NCBI GenBank assembly: GCA_023267975.1
Contig: JALNLA010000004.1
Span: 84,485 to 148,484, forward strand
Reading direction: 5' to 3'
From: Candidatus Terraquivivens ruidianensis
GTDB taxonomy: Archaea; Thermoproteota; Nitrososphaeria_A; Caldarchaeales; Wolframiiraptoraceae
Length of the DNA stretch: 64,000 nt
This document shows, piece by piece, positions 33,256 to 41,757 of this stretch. The translations under genes were made by a program, and so were the position numbers. The notes beneath the pieces were generated by a model, which was not told the origin of the DNA, searched no databases, and saw only the letters and a program-made list of their open reading frames with translations. Within the stretch, counting starts at the first letter, position 1; every line of letters begins with the position of its first letter.

Positions 33256-34842
33256 TTGACCCAGACCGTTAAATCTTTGAAAGAAAATGTCAACATAATC
33301 GCAACTACCCAAAGTATTTGTCCTACATGCAACGCAATAATACCAGCACGTCTTGTTGAAATGAATGGAAAGGTCTTGATAAAGAAATCTTGTCCAGAGC
33401 ATGGTTACGTTGAGGAGCTTTACTTCGGGGATGTAAACATGTACAGGAAATTTGGCAAATGGGCACATGATGGTAAAGGAATAGAGAACCCGAGCGTTCA
33501 AGTTAAGGAGCCCATCTGCCCGATGGACTGTGGTTTGTGCAACTTGCATTTGAGCCATACGGCCCTCGCAAACCTTGTTGTGACAAACAGATGCGACCTT
33601 AGATGCTGGTACTGCTTCTTCTACAGTGAGAAGGCGGGATACGTTTACGAGCCTACGTTGGAGCAAATAGAAGAGATGATAAAGACCCTTAGGGCAGAAA
33701 AGCCGGTGCCAGGAAACTCGGTTCAGTTAACTGGTGGAGAGCCCTGCTTAAGGGACGACCTACCGGAAATAATCCGTATAATCAAGAGGCATGGTGTTGA
33801 CCACGTTCAGCTTAACACAAACGGTATAAGACTCGCTAATGACTTTGAGTTCTTCAGAAAAGTTAAGGAGGCTGGCGTGAGTACCCTCTACCTAAGCTTT
33901 GACGGCGTAACACCGGAGACGAATCCGAAGAATCATTGGGAGATACCAAACATTTTGGATAATGCAAGGAGGCTCGACGTCGGTGTAGTTCTTGTACCAA
34001 CTATCATAAAGTCCGTTAACGACCATGAGTTGGGAGAAATAATCAGGTTCGGGTTCACGAACGTCGACATCATAAGGTCGGTAAACTTTCAACCCGTATC
34101 TTTGACTGGTTTAATGCCGAAGAAGGAAAGGGAGAAGTATAGGATAACTATAGCCGATTGTATCCATCTCATAGAGGAACAAACGGAAGGACAGATACCC
34201 GCAGATTGCTGGTTTCCGGTTCCGACGTGTACACCAGTGACACACTTCGTAGAAGCCTTAACGTTTAGACCTCAGTACGAACTAACGCCGCACTTCGTCT
34301 GTGGTGCCGGAACGTATGTTTTCAAAGATGGAGATAAGCTAGTGCCAATAACGGACTTCGTGGACGTGGAGGGGTTACTTAACTATATTTCCGAGAAGGC
34401 GGAAGAGATCAAGCAAGGAAAGAGCAAATACATAGTTGGGCTTAAAATACTATTGAAAATAAAGAGCTTTATAAACGAGAACAAAAAGCCGACTGGATTA
34501 AATTTATCCAGAATCCTTTTCCAGATGCTCATAAAGCATGACTATAGGAGCGTCGGCGAATGGCACAAGAGAAGCCTTTTCCTCGGCATGATGCACTTCC
34601 AAGATAAGTACAATTACGATGTAGAGAGGGTTAAGAGGTGCAGCATACACTATCTTGTTCCGGACGGACGTATCATTCCATTTTGCGCATTCAACGTGAT
34701 ACCGGAGATTTATAGGGACAGCATACAAGCAAAGTACGGAATACCTATATCTGAGTGGGAGAGGCGCACGGGTAGAAAGTTAAGCCAAGACTTTTACGTC
34801 CGAAAGCAGCCGATAGCAGTTAAGGGTTCAACACAAAATTAA
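33256..34842 (+). CDS. Tetraether lipid synthase-like radical SAM protein (Tes/MJ0619 family)
   Basis: A 528-residue radical SAM protein of the MJ0619 type. The N-terminus has a rubredoxin-like pair (CPTCNAIIPA and SCPEHG), then CPMDCGLC, the SAM cluster motif CDLRCWYC (Cys113, 117, 120), GGEPCLRDDLP, and more cysteines late in the chain (CSIHYLVPDGRIIPFCAFN). Members of this family join two lipid tails into tetraether (GDGT) or methylated lipids; Tes itself belongs here. The gene is divergent from hypB. Paralogues with other lipid or tailoring roles exist, so the exact product is not certain. Confidence 0.75.
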   Translation: MTQTVKSLKENVNIIATTQSICPTCNAIIPARLVEMNGKVLIKKSCPEHGYVEELYFGDVNMYRKFGKWAHDGKGIENPSVQVKEPICPMDCGLCNLHLSHTALANLVVTNRCDLRCWYCFFYSEKAGYVYEPTLEQIEEMIKTLRAEKPVPGNSVQLTGGEPCLRDDLPEIIRIIKRHGVDHVQLNTNGIRLANDFEFFRKVKEAGVSTLYLSFDGVTPETNPKNHWEIPNILDNARRLDVGVVLVPTIIKSVNDHELGEIIRFGFTNVDIIRSVNFQPVSLTGLMPKKEREKYRITIADCIHLIEEQTEGQIPADCWFPVPTCTPVTHFVEALTFRPQYELTPHFVCGAGTYVFKDGDKLVPITDFVDVEGLLNYISEKAEEIKQGKSKYIVGLKILLKIKSFINENKKPTGLNLSRILFQMLIKHDYRSVGEWHKRSLFLGMMHFQDKYNYDVERVKRCSIHYLVPDGRIIPFCAFNVIPEIYRDSIQAKYGIPISEWERRTGRKLSQDFYVRKQPIAVKGSTQN

Positions 34843-34887
34843 TTTTAATTGTTTTTTATTAGTAATTCTTGGATAGTGGGTTTGAGT

Positions 34888-35739
34888 ATGAGTTTGAGGC
34901 GGCGATTGCTTAGGTTTATTGAGGAGGACCTAGGCTGGGGCGATATAACGAGCGAATTGTTAATTCCAGAAGATATAGAGGGTGTAGGAATCGTAAGGGC
35001 GAAGGAGCCCGGTGTAATGTGCGGCGGTGACGAAGCAAGGGAATTGGTTGAGTTGATGGACCTTAGCGTTAAAATCCTTAAAGAGGATGGACAGGTTTTC
35101 GATAAAGACGAGACCCTGCTGGAACTTAGGGGCAAGGTGAGGAAAATATTGGCCGTTGAAAGGGTCCTTCTGAACTTGCTTGCGCATATGTGCGGTGTGG
35201 CGACGCTCACGAGAAGGATTGTCGAGCGGGTACGCTCGGTAAACCCCAGTGTAAAGGTTGCGGCTACAAGAAAGACGCTGCCCGGTTTGCGGTTTTTCGA
35301 GAAGAAAGCCGTAAGGGTAGGCGGCGGAGATACTCACAGATACGACCTTTCGGGCATGGTGCTGATAAAGGACAACCATATATCCGTCTTGGGTGATGTT
35401 AAATCTGCGGTCGAGAAGGCCAAGACGTCCGCAAGCTTTGCTGTAAAAGTCGAGGTTGAGGTTTCGACCGTAAAGGCTGCCATCGACGGTGCAAGGGCAG
35501 GTGCTGACGTTCTCATGCTCGACAACATGAGCGTATCCGAAATTAGAGAAGTAATCAAGACTTTGGAGACCGTTGGTCTAAGAGAAAGGGTACTGCTCGA
35601 GGCCTCCGGTAGGATTACAGAAGAGAATGTTGTCGATTATGCCGCAACCGGTGTAGATATAATCTCCATCGGTGAGATTACACACTCTGCAAAGTCGATA
35701 GACATGAGCTTGGACGTTAAGCTAATGGTTAGAGACTGA
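34888..35739 (+). CDS. nadC: Nicotinate-nucleotide pyrophosphorylase (carboxylating)
   Basis: NadC makes nicotinate mononucleotide from quinolinate and PRPP in de novo NAD synthesis. The ATG at 34888 gives 283 residues and the usual start MSLRRRLLRFIEEDLGWGD; the open frame runs 13 codons further upstream but is not family-like. Motifs include ATRKTLPGLR, the GGGDTHRYDL loop, LIKDNH, VEVEV and MLDNM, all for substrate binding. It converges with the ABC permease gene and overlaps its end by 11 bases. Confidence 0.92.
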   Translation: MSLRRRLLRFIEEDLGWGDITSELLIPEDIEGVGIVRAKEPGVMCGGDEARELVELMDLSVKILKEDGQVFDKDETLLELRGKVRKILAVERVLLNLLAHMCGVATLTRRIVERVRSVNPSVKVAATRKTLPGLRFFEKKAVRVGGGDTHRYDLSGMVLIKDNHISVLGDVKSAVEKAKTSASFAVKVEVEVSTVKAAIDGARAGADVLMLDNMSVSEIREVIKTLETVGLRERVLLEASGRITEENVVDYAATGVDIISIGEITHSAKSIDMSLDVKLMVRD

Positions 35740-36508
35740 CTTCAGGCCTCCATCTTAAGAACTTGTTTTCTATTCTCTTAGCCATCTCCACAACCGTAGC
35801 ACCCACGAAGCCCACTACTAAAACCAACGCGTAAAGCCTATCGCTCATGAGAAGTCCCTCGGCGTAAATCAGCTGGTATCCGATGCCGGCGGTCGCGCCG
35901 ACGAATTCGCCTATTATCGCACCTATAAGGGCATACGAGACGCTGAGCCTTAGACCTGCGAATATCCACGACGCCACGGACGGCAGGATGACTATCCGCA
36001 TCGTCTGGAGCCTGCTCGCGTTCATGACCTTCATGACGTTCAGCACATCTGGGTCTATAGATTTTATGCCTAAGTAAGTGTTGTAGAATATAACGAAGAA
36101 CACAATCGACCATGCGAGGAATATCTTAGAGAAGATTCCGATTCCGAACCAGAAGATGACGAGCGGTGCGAGGGCTGGCCTAGGAATGGAGTTCAGCGCA
36201 TACATGAATGGTTCAAGCGTTGAAGAGACCAACCTCGAGTAGGCGAAGAGGAGGCCTAAGACAACACCGCTTACCATACCTATAGCGAGGCCAAAAAAGG
36301 CTTCTCCGAGTGTTACGAGTATATCCTTAAAGATGTTCTCTTGGAAGAAAAGCACGTAAAGCTCACGTGCGATACGGCTTGGACTGCTGGAGTAGAATGG
36401 GTCGAAGAGCGATAATGATGGGTGCACTCCACCAGCTAGGGCCTCCCAAAAGAACAAGAGTACGACCAAAAACATTAAACGTCTTACATGTACCGTCCAA
36501 GCACTCAT
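35729..36508 (-). CDS. ABC transporter permease (nitrate/sulfonate/taurine type)
   Basis: A 259-residue membrane protein with about six segments and the BPD permease EAA-loop region (INARLMKVMNASRLQTM-like; VMKVMNASRLQTMRIVILP near residue 160). It belongs to the SsuC/TauC/NrtB group and forms an importer with the ATPase and binding protein encoded just upstream on the same strand. The ligand (sulfonate, taurine, nitrate, pyrimidine precursor or another small solute) is not evident. Confidence 0.88.
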   Translation of the reverse strand: MSAWTVHVRRLMFLVVLLFFWEALAGGVHPSLSLFDPFYSSSPSRIARELYVLFFQENIFKDILVTLGEAFFGLAIGMVSGVVLGLLFAYSRLVSSTLEPFMYALNSIPRPALAPLVIFWFGIGIFSKIFLAWSIVFFVIFYNTYLGIKSIDPDVLNVMKVMNASRLQTMRIVILPSVASWIFAGLRLSVSYALIGAIIGEFVGATAGIGYQLIYAEGLLMSDRLYALVLVVGFVGATVVEMAKRIENKFLRWRPEVSL

Positions 36509-36526
36509 AACCCATACCTTCCGTAT

Positions 36527-37315
36527 TTATGGATGGCTGAGTTGCTCAGCCTGTATCTCTTCTTTGAGTCCATCCCAAATGAGTCTATAAAGCCTATTAA
36601 ACTCCGGGTCGAGTCTGGAGTTGAGTGCAGACCTAGGTTTCGGCAATTCAACCTTGTACTCTGACTTTATTCTGCCCGGCCTGCTACTCATCACAAGGAC
36701 TCTGTCGCCCAGTATTATGGCCTCGGCTATGTCGTGCGTGACCATCACCATGGTCTTCCGTGTTCTCTTGTGTATTGTTAAAAGTTCATCTTGGAGGATA
36801 GTCCTAGTTTGGGCGTCAAGGGAGCCGAGTGGCTCGTCCATGAGTATGAGTTCGGGGTCGTATGCAAGTGCCCTCGCTAGTGCGACCCTCTGCCTCATGC
36901 CAGCAGACAGCTCGTGAGGGTATCTACCTTCGTAACCCTCCAGCCCGACCATTCTCAAGAAGCCTAATGCCGTACTCATTCTTTTTTCCCTCGAAACCCC
37001 CTTAACCTCTAGACCTAGTGCAACGTTCTCAATGACCGTCCTCCAAGGAAGGAGCGCGTCCCTTTGGAAGACGTATCCTATGCTTCTAACGTTCTGCACG
37101 ATGGTGGTACCCTTTATCAGCACGTCCTTCCGAAAACTTAGCAGACCTGCGATGGCATTAAGTAGTGTGGTCTTCCCACAACCGCTTGGACCAACCATCG
37201 TAACGAACTCACCATCGTACACTTTGAAGGATACGTTTTGGAGTGCATCAATCTTTCCTGTCGATGAGATATAGGATACGTTCAGGTCCTCCACCGATAC
37301 GCGCTCCATGGTCAT
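36527..37315 (-). CDS. ABC transporter ATPase (SsuB/TauB type)
   Basis: A P-loop ATPase with GPSGCGKTTLL (Walker A), LSAGMRQRVALARAL (signature, with the less common LSAGM), LILMDEPLGSLD (Walker B) and the H-loop VTHDIAEA. I place the start at the ATG at 37315, which has GGGAGGAG about 9 bases upstream and avoids overlap with the binding-protein gene; 262 residues. It energizes the permease encoded 18 bases downstream. Confidence 0.92.
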   Translation of the reverse strand: MTMERVSVEDLNVSYISSTGKIDALQNVSFKVYDGEFVTMVGPSGCGKTTLLNAIAGLLSFRKDVLIKGTTIVQNVRSIGYVFQRDALLPWRTVIENVALGLEVKGVSREKRMSTALGFLRMVGLEGYEGRYPHELSAGMRQRVALARALAYDPELILMDEPLGSLDAQTRTILQDELLTIHKRTRKTMVMVTHDIAEAIILGDRVLVMSSRPGRIKSEYKVELPKPRSALNSRLDPEFNRLYRLIWDGLKEEIQAEQLSHP

Positions 37316-37317
37316 AC

Positions 37318-38331
37318 CTATGGTCTCCTCCCAGCGAAGCTCCAATCAACGGCTTCCTCGAAGCTAACGCTTCTCTCAAGAGCGCCCGTCTCGATGAGCG
37401 GCGCGAGGTCAACGTAGTAGGCCGACTCGCTTAAGCTACCATCTTCGCGTATGGCTTCCTTTATCCTGTTTACGACTTTCTCGAGTAGCGCTATATCCAT
37501 GCCCTTAAAGTATGGCTGAAGGACCTCAGCCACTTTCCTGGCATCCTCTCTCTTGATGAATTCTAGGGCCATCTTATGGGCCTTTACGATCCTCTCGACG
37601 AGCTCAGGATTCTTCGCTATAACATCGTCCCTCGTGACCAAGACCTGCGACATCGCCTCTTCTCCTCCCAGTAGCCTCGCATGTTGTTCTGGGTCGTAGA
37701 GGTCTATCAGTGCGTACGCCTCACCGCTCTCCAGCAACTGCGTCGTCAATGGGTCCCATGTCACGGCTGCATCAACCTTTCCAGCCTTCAGGGCAGAATA
37801 CATCGTTGAGAGTTCTCCGACGGCCACCATCTCGACATCCTTCTCAGGTTCGAGTCCTGCTTTCTTCAAAAAGTAAACGGCGAACGCCCAGCTTCCTGCG
37901 CCCGGTGCCGAGAAACCAAGCTTCAAGCCCCTTAAGTCCTTAACATCCTTGACTGTATCCTTCAGCTCCGACCTAACCATCAGCGAGAATATTTCTCGGG
38001 AATGTAACGAGAGCACTATCTTCAAAGGCCTATCCTTAAGTCTAGCTATAGGCACATGCACCGTCGATAGTGAGGCAAAATCTATATCGCCTGTTATGAG
38101 GGCTTCCCTTGCCTTCGTACCGCTTGGGAATGCTATGTAAGTCGCGTTTATGCCTACGTCGTCCATGAAGAGGCTAATCGCTATGTATGTCGGCGCGTAC
38201 GTTATCGCCGGAACATTGCCTATCTTAACGCTGTACTTGGTCTCTTCCTTGGGTATGTAAAGAAGGAGCATTCCCAGGATGAGTGCTACGGCAACGAGGA
38301 TTGTAATTACTAGCATGTTTACTCGTTTCAT
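37318..38331 (-). CDS. ABC transporter substrate-binding protein (NMT1/TauA-like)
   Basis: A 337-residue protein with an N-terminal membrane anchor or signal (about residues 5-26) and an NMT1/SsuA/TauA-type binding domain: GNVPAITYAPTYIA, LRGLKLGFSAPGAGSWA and DAAVTWDPLTTQLL. It captures the solute outside the membrane for the permease/ATPase pair. It is the first gene of the three-gene transporter operon. Confidence 0.87.
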   Translation of the reverse strand: MKRVNMLVITILVAVALILGMLLLYIPKEETKYSVKIGNVPAITYAPTYIAISLFMDDVGINATYIAFPSGTKAREALITGDIDFASLSTVHVPIARLKDRPLKIVLSLHSREIFSLMVRSELKDTVKDVKDLRGLKLGFSAPGAGSWAFAVYFLKKAGLEPEKDVEMVAVGELSTMYSALKAGKVDAAVTWDPLTTQLLESGEAYALIDLYDPEQHARLLGGEEAMSQVLVTRDDVIAKNPELVERIVKAHKMALEFIKREDARKVAEVLQPYFKGMDIALLEKVVNRIKEAIREDGSLSESAYYVDLAPLIETGALERSVSFEEAVDWSFAGRRP

Positions 38332-38428
38332 CGCTTTACAGTCTGAGAACGCGTCAGTTTAAAGCATATCTTTGATGGCAAAATATGTTAAAACCTTAGG
38401 CATCCATGCAATTTATGCAACTTTGGAG

Positions 38429-38671
38429 CTACTTGGTGGCCTTGGTATCGGCTTGGAAGTTTACCTTATGATGCGTCCCGTCGCAGAACGGTTTGTTTTC
38501 CGAGGCACCGCATCTGCAAAGGGAGATAAACTCTTTATCTGTGGGTAGCTGGAAAACGTTGTCCTCGTAATCCACAAGCTGGAAAGGCCCATATACTCTG
38601 TAAGGACCGTTCTTACGGACTACTATCCTTACTATTTTTTCTTGAGCCATGTCGTTATATGTTATAATCAT
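38429..38671 (-). CDS. CDGSH-type iron-sulfur protein
   Basis: An 80-residue protein with the CDGSH zinc-finger-like [2Fe-2S] motif CRCGASENKPFCDGTHH. These proteins bind a [2Fe-2S] cluster with three cysteines and one histidine and act in redox or Fe-S cluster transfer. It is 18 bases downstream of the endonuclease III gene on the same strand. Confidence 0.9.
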   Translation of the reverse strand: MIITYNDMAQEKIVRIVVRKNGPYRVYGPFQLVDYEDNVFQLPTDKEFISLCRCGASENKPFCDGTHHKVNFQADTKATK

Positions 38672-38689
38672 GTTATATTTAATTCTTAC

Positions 38690-39361
38690 CTAGCGACGTC
38701 TCCTTGCATACCATTCGCAGTAAATCGTTATGGGGCAAATCTCACATCTTGGTCTTAGCTTTCTACAGACCTCTTTTCCGAACTTCACCAGTATGCCGTT
38801 TACCATCCTCCTCATATGCGATGGTGTGATATTCTCTATACTCTTCCTCGTCTCTTCATATCCTGCTTTCTTCCTAACTATTCCAAGCCTTTTGGAGACC
38901 GTCTCGACGTGCGTATCCACCGCCACGATTGGCTCACCATAGGCTATTGACAACACTATATCGGCAGTCTTGTAGCCGACGCCTGGAAGTTCAACGAGCA
39001 AAACCCTATCTCTCGGAACTTGGCCATCGTAACGCTCGAGTAATATCTTCGCCACATCCTTTATCCTTTTAGCCTTCTGCCTGTAAAACCCTACGGACTT
39101 TATCAGACGCCTTATCTCTTTGAGCGGTGCCTTTACAATATCCTCGATGCTTCCATATGTTGAGAATAACCTGCGGAACGCCAAGTCCGTCATTTCGTCA
39201 CGAGTTCTATGTGAGAGCATAGCGCCTATCAGTACCCTAAAGGGGTCCGGCTTATCCAAATGTGCGGGTACCTGTATACCGTAACGTTCGACTAGTAAGT
39301 CCAGGATGTTCATGAAGGTGTTCTCGTCCAACTTTACATCCTTAACGTTATCTGTAGGCAA
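38690..39361 (-). CDS. nth: Endonuclease III (DNA glycosylase/AP lyase)
   Basis: A 223-residue base-excision repair enzyme for oxidized pyrimidines. The helix-hairpin-helix ELPGVGYKTAD contains catalytic Lys131, and Asp149 lies in AVDTHVET. The C-terminal [4Fe-4S] ligands are Cys199, Cys206, Cys209 and Cys215, in the exact CX6CX2CX5C spacing. Its start overlaps the end of the acyl-CoA dehydrogenase gene by 14 bases. Confidence 0.95.
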   Translation of the reverse strand: MPTDNVKDVKLDENTFMNILDLLVERYGIQVPAHLDKPDPFRVLIGAMLSHRTRDEMTDLAFRRLFSTYGSIEDIVKAPLKEIRRLIKSVGFYRQKAKRIKDVAKILLERYDGQVPRDRVLLVELPGVGYKTADIVLSIAYGEPIVAVDTHVETVSKRLGIVRKKAGYEETRKSIENITPSHMRRMVNGILVKFGKEVCRKLRPRCEICPITIYCEWYARRRR

Positions 39362-40571
39362 TATACTCTTTGCCGAGCAGTTCCCTTGCCACTATTATCT
39401 TCATTATCTCCGTTGCACCCTCGGCCCACATGTACGACCTTATGCCCCTTAAAGCTATCTGGAGCGGACACTCGGCCATGTAGCCGTATGCTCCATACCA
39501 TTGCATGGCATCGTTTACCGCATCGAATGCCACCCACGGCGCTAACATCTTGGCCTCTGCTGCCACTCTCGTCACCTCGAACCTTGTGAACTTACCTTCC
39601 CTTTGCTCCTTGTCAAACATCCATAGAGCTTTGTATCCTAAGAGCCTCACGGCGTCAAGCTTCGCATAATTTTCCGCCAACTTAAACTGTACGCCTTCGT
39701 ACTTAGCTAACGGATTGCCAAAGACGTTTCTTTGCTTTATGTAATCCATGGCAGTCTCGAGTGCCGACATGGCTGCACCACAGCAGACGACCGATATTAT
39801 CGACCTAGCAAAGTCAAAGCCCTCCATACATATGTAAAAACCTCTGTTCTCTGGGCCGACCATATTTTCCTCAGGAACTTCTACATCCTTCAGTGAGAAA
39901 CCTCCAGTCGAGATGCCTCTCCTTCCCATCTCTCTGAGGTACGTAACGCTAACTTCACCAGAAACTTCTTTTATCGGTACATAGAACAAAGACATACCTC
40001 TCGTTCCTTTTGATGGATCTGTCTTCGCCAACGTGAGGAAGCCGCCAGCTTCCGGGAGAAGCTCCATTACCTCTTTTACGCCAGAGGTGTACATCTTCTC
40101 ACCGTTAAGAATATACGTGCTGCCCTTCTTCACCGCCAACATTCTTATGTTGGCAAGGTCTGAACCGGCTGCTGGTTCGGTGGTTGCTATTCCGATGAAC
40201 GCCCTACCTTTTGCGACTTTTGAGAGAACCTTCTTTGAAAGTTCGGAATCTCCGTACTTGTTGAATACGTAGCCCCACGCAGTGGGGACGAGGTAGAAGA
40301 CGGCTGTAGCGCAAGACACGTCCGCCCTGCCAATCTCCTCGCCCGCTATTCCTGCGGTTACAGCATCCGCACCCGCTCCGCCCTTTTCAGGTGATGCTGT
40401 CATTGCGAGTATTCCCATGTTCGCCAAACCCTCGATTATATCCTGTGGTATCCTACCACCATCTTCTATATCGAAAAGTCTTGGGGCTAGGTTCTTTTGG
40501 CAATATTCCCTGATAGACTTTCTGAACAGTTCCTGCTCCTCCGTAAACTCAAAATCCAAGCTCGCATGCAC
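39348..40571 (-). CDS. Acyl-CoA dehydrogenase family protein
   Basis: A 407-residue flavoprotein. Family features include FTEEQELFRKSIREYCQ at the start, the FAD/substrate region IGIATTEPAAGSDLANI, GEKMYTSG, and the C-terminal YMAECPLQIALRGIRSYMWAEGATEIMK. These enzymes introduce a C2-C3 double bond in acyl-CoA. The residue aligned to the catalytic base is probably within the GYMAE stretch. No electron-transfer flavoprotein is visible here. It stands alone among fatty-acid genes, so the acyl substrate is unknown. Confidence 0.87.
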   Translation of the reverse strand: MHASLDFEFTEEQELFRKSIREYCQKNLAPRLFDIEDGGRIPQDIIEGLANMGILAMTASPEKGGAGADAVTAGIAGEEIGRADVSCATAVFYLVPTAWGYVFNKYGDSELSKKVLSKVAKGRAFIGIATTEPAAGSDLANIRMLAVKKGSTYILNGEKMYTSGVKEVMELLPEAGGFLTLAKTDPSKGTRGMSLFYVPIKEVSGEVSVTYLREMGRRGISTGGFSLKDVEVPEENMVGPENRGFYICMEGFDFARSIISVVCCGAAMSALETAMDYIKQRNVFGNPLAKYEGVQFKLAENYAKLDAVRLLGYKALWMFDKEQREGKFTRFEVTRVAAEAKMLAPWVAFDAVNDAMQWYGAYGYMAECPLQIALRGIRSYMWAEGATEIMKIIVARELLGKEYIAYR

Positions 40572-40659
40572 CTCTCTGGGCAGAGCACAGTAAAATATTA
40601 ATAATTATAAGTCTTTATTTATCACTCTTTTTAAGAGGCACATATGCCATTATTATCCA

Positions 40660-41757
40660 TCAAATATCAGATGACGATATATCCATCATAGCTACCTCTA
40701 CGCTTCCACCCCTCCCCCTTTGCACGAACATCTTGTCTGGAAACTTGATAGCTAAGCTGTTAAAGACGTCATGGACCATGCTGGGCGTTGAGAACATACG
40801 TCTTTCCAACAAAAGGAAAACGCAGAGCCTCTCTAGCATGCTAAGATTCACCGCATTTCCTTCTCGGACAAACCTTCTATATGCCTCGATTATCGTACTT
40901 GCTATCTCGAGCCTACTGGCTTTCGTCAGACCTGGAATTATGAGCGGCGCGACATCCTTTATGATAGCTTCCTCAATCCTTTTCAATGGAACTTTGAGAT
41001 AACCCTCAAAAATCTCTTTATGTTTAATGAAGCTTTCGTCGGTAGAGTATTTTCCCCTACCGGCCCTCTTGAGGATTCCCAAATCCACGAGCCACTCTAG
41101 CCTAGGTGGCGCTATGTGCCTGTATTTGGCGTATTGGCTACTCTTTATCCATTCGCTTTTCCCTTCTAGGCTAAGCCTCTTCATCCTAAACTTTTCTGCC
41201 TCAGCTATCTCTTTTTCTATCAGGCTTTTTTTCTTTGCGTCAACCTTCGTTATAATGCTCCTCAAAGCGGAGGGGTAAAGCTCCTCCATCATGTAACTCA
41301 TGGCCTCCATCCTCATGAACTTTTCATGCTCTAAAACCCAGAGCATAGTCTTCAGTAAAAACGGAAAGTCTGCTGAGATTAAAGTGGTGAGAAATAACAC
41401 CTTCTCGACAGGGTTTAACGTTAACAGCTCTTCGTGTGTGATGTCCTTACTTTCTTGGATAAACTTTGTGGCAGAATCGAGCCTTATGTAAAGCTTACCA
41501 ACATCTCCTAAAGTCTGTGTCTTCCTGTCCAGCACGTTCATCTCTGCAGCGACAGAGACATAGTTTTTTGCATTTACAGGCCTAGTTATGATGCCTATGG
41601 GCTTTATCGGAATCTGTGGTAGCCCAACGTTACGTATGAAGTCGTAAAGAACGGAGGCCAAGAAGTCAAAACTCTTCGGCGTGTCTTCCTCCGCAAGGCA
41701 TGCGATGAGCCTCATGTAGCCTAGCCTACAAACGTCTCCATGGGACTCCAGAATCAT
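40660..41757 (-). CDS. Uncharacterized protein translationally coupled to a DNA methyltransferase
   Basis: I do not recognise this 365-residue protein. It is largely helical and charged. A stretch around residues 215-260 (PPRLEWLVDLGILKRAGRGKY) resembles a winged helix and the C-terminal half carries a second helical block. It overlaps the start/stop of the methyltransferase gene upstream by 4 bases (ATGA), so the two are produced together. In accessory regions, such partners can be restriction or specificity components, but no nuclease motif (PD-ExK, HNH, GIY-YIG) is evident here. A regulatory or target-recognition role is open. Confidence 0.6.
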   Translation of the reverse strand: MILESHGDVCRLGYMRLIACLAEEDTPKSFDFLASVLYDFIRNVGLPQIPIKPIGIITRPVNAKNYVSVAAEMNVLDRKTQTLGDVGKLYIRLDSATKFIQESKDITHEELLTLNPVEKVLFLTTLISADFPFLLKTMLWVLEHEKFMRMEAMSYMMEELYPSALRSIITKVDAKKKSLIEKEIAEAEKFRMKRLSLEGKSEWIKSSQYAKYRHIAPPRLEWLVDLGILKRAGRGKYSTDESFIKHKEIFEGYLKVPLKRIEEAIIKDVAPLIIPGLTKASRLEIASTIIEAYRRFVREGNAVNLSMLERLCVFLLLERRMFSTPSMVHDVFNSLAIKFPDKMFVQRGRGGSVEVAMMDISSSDI

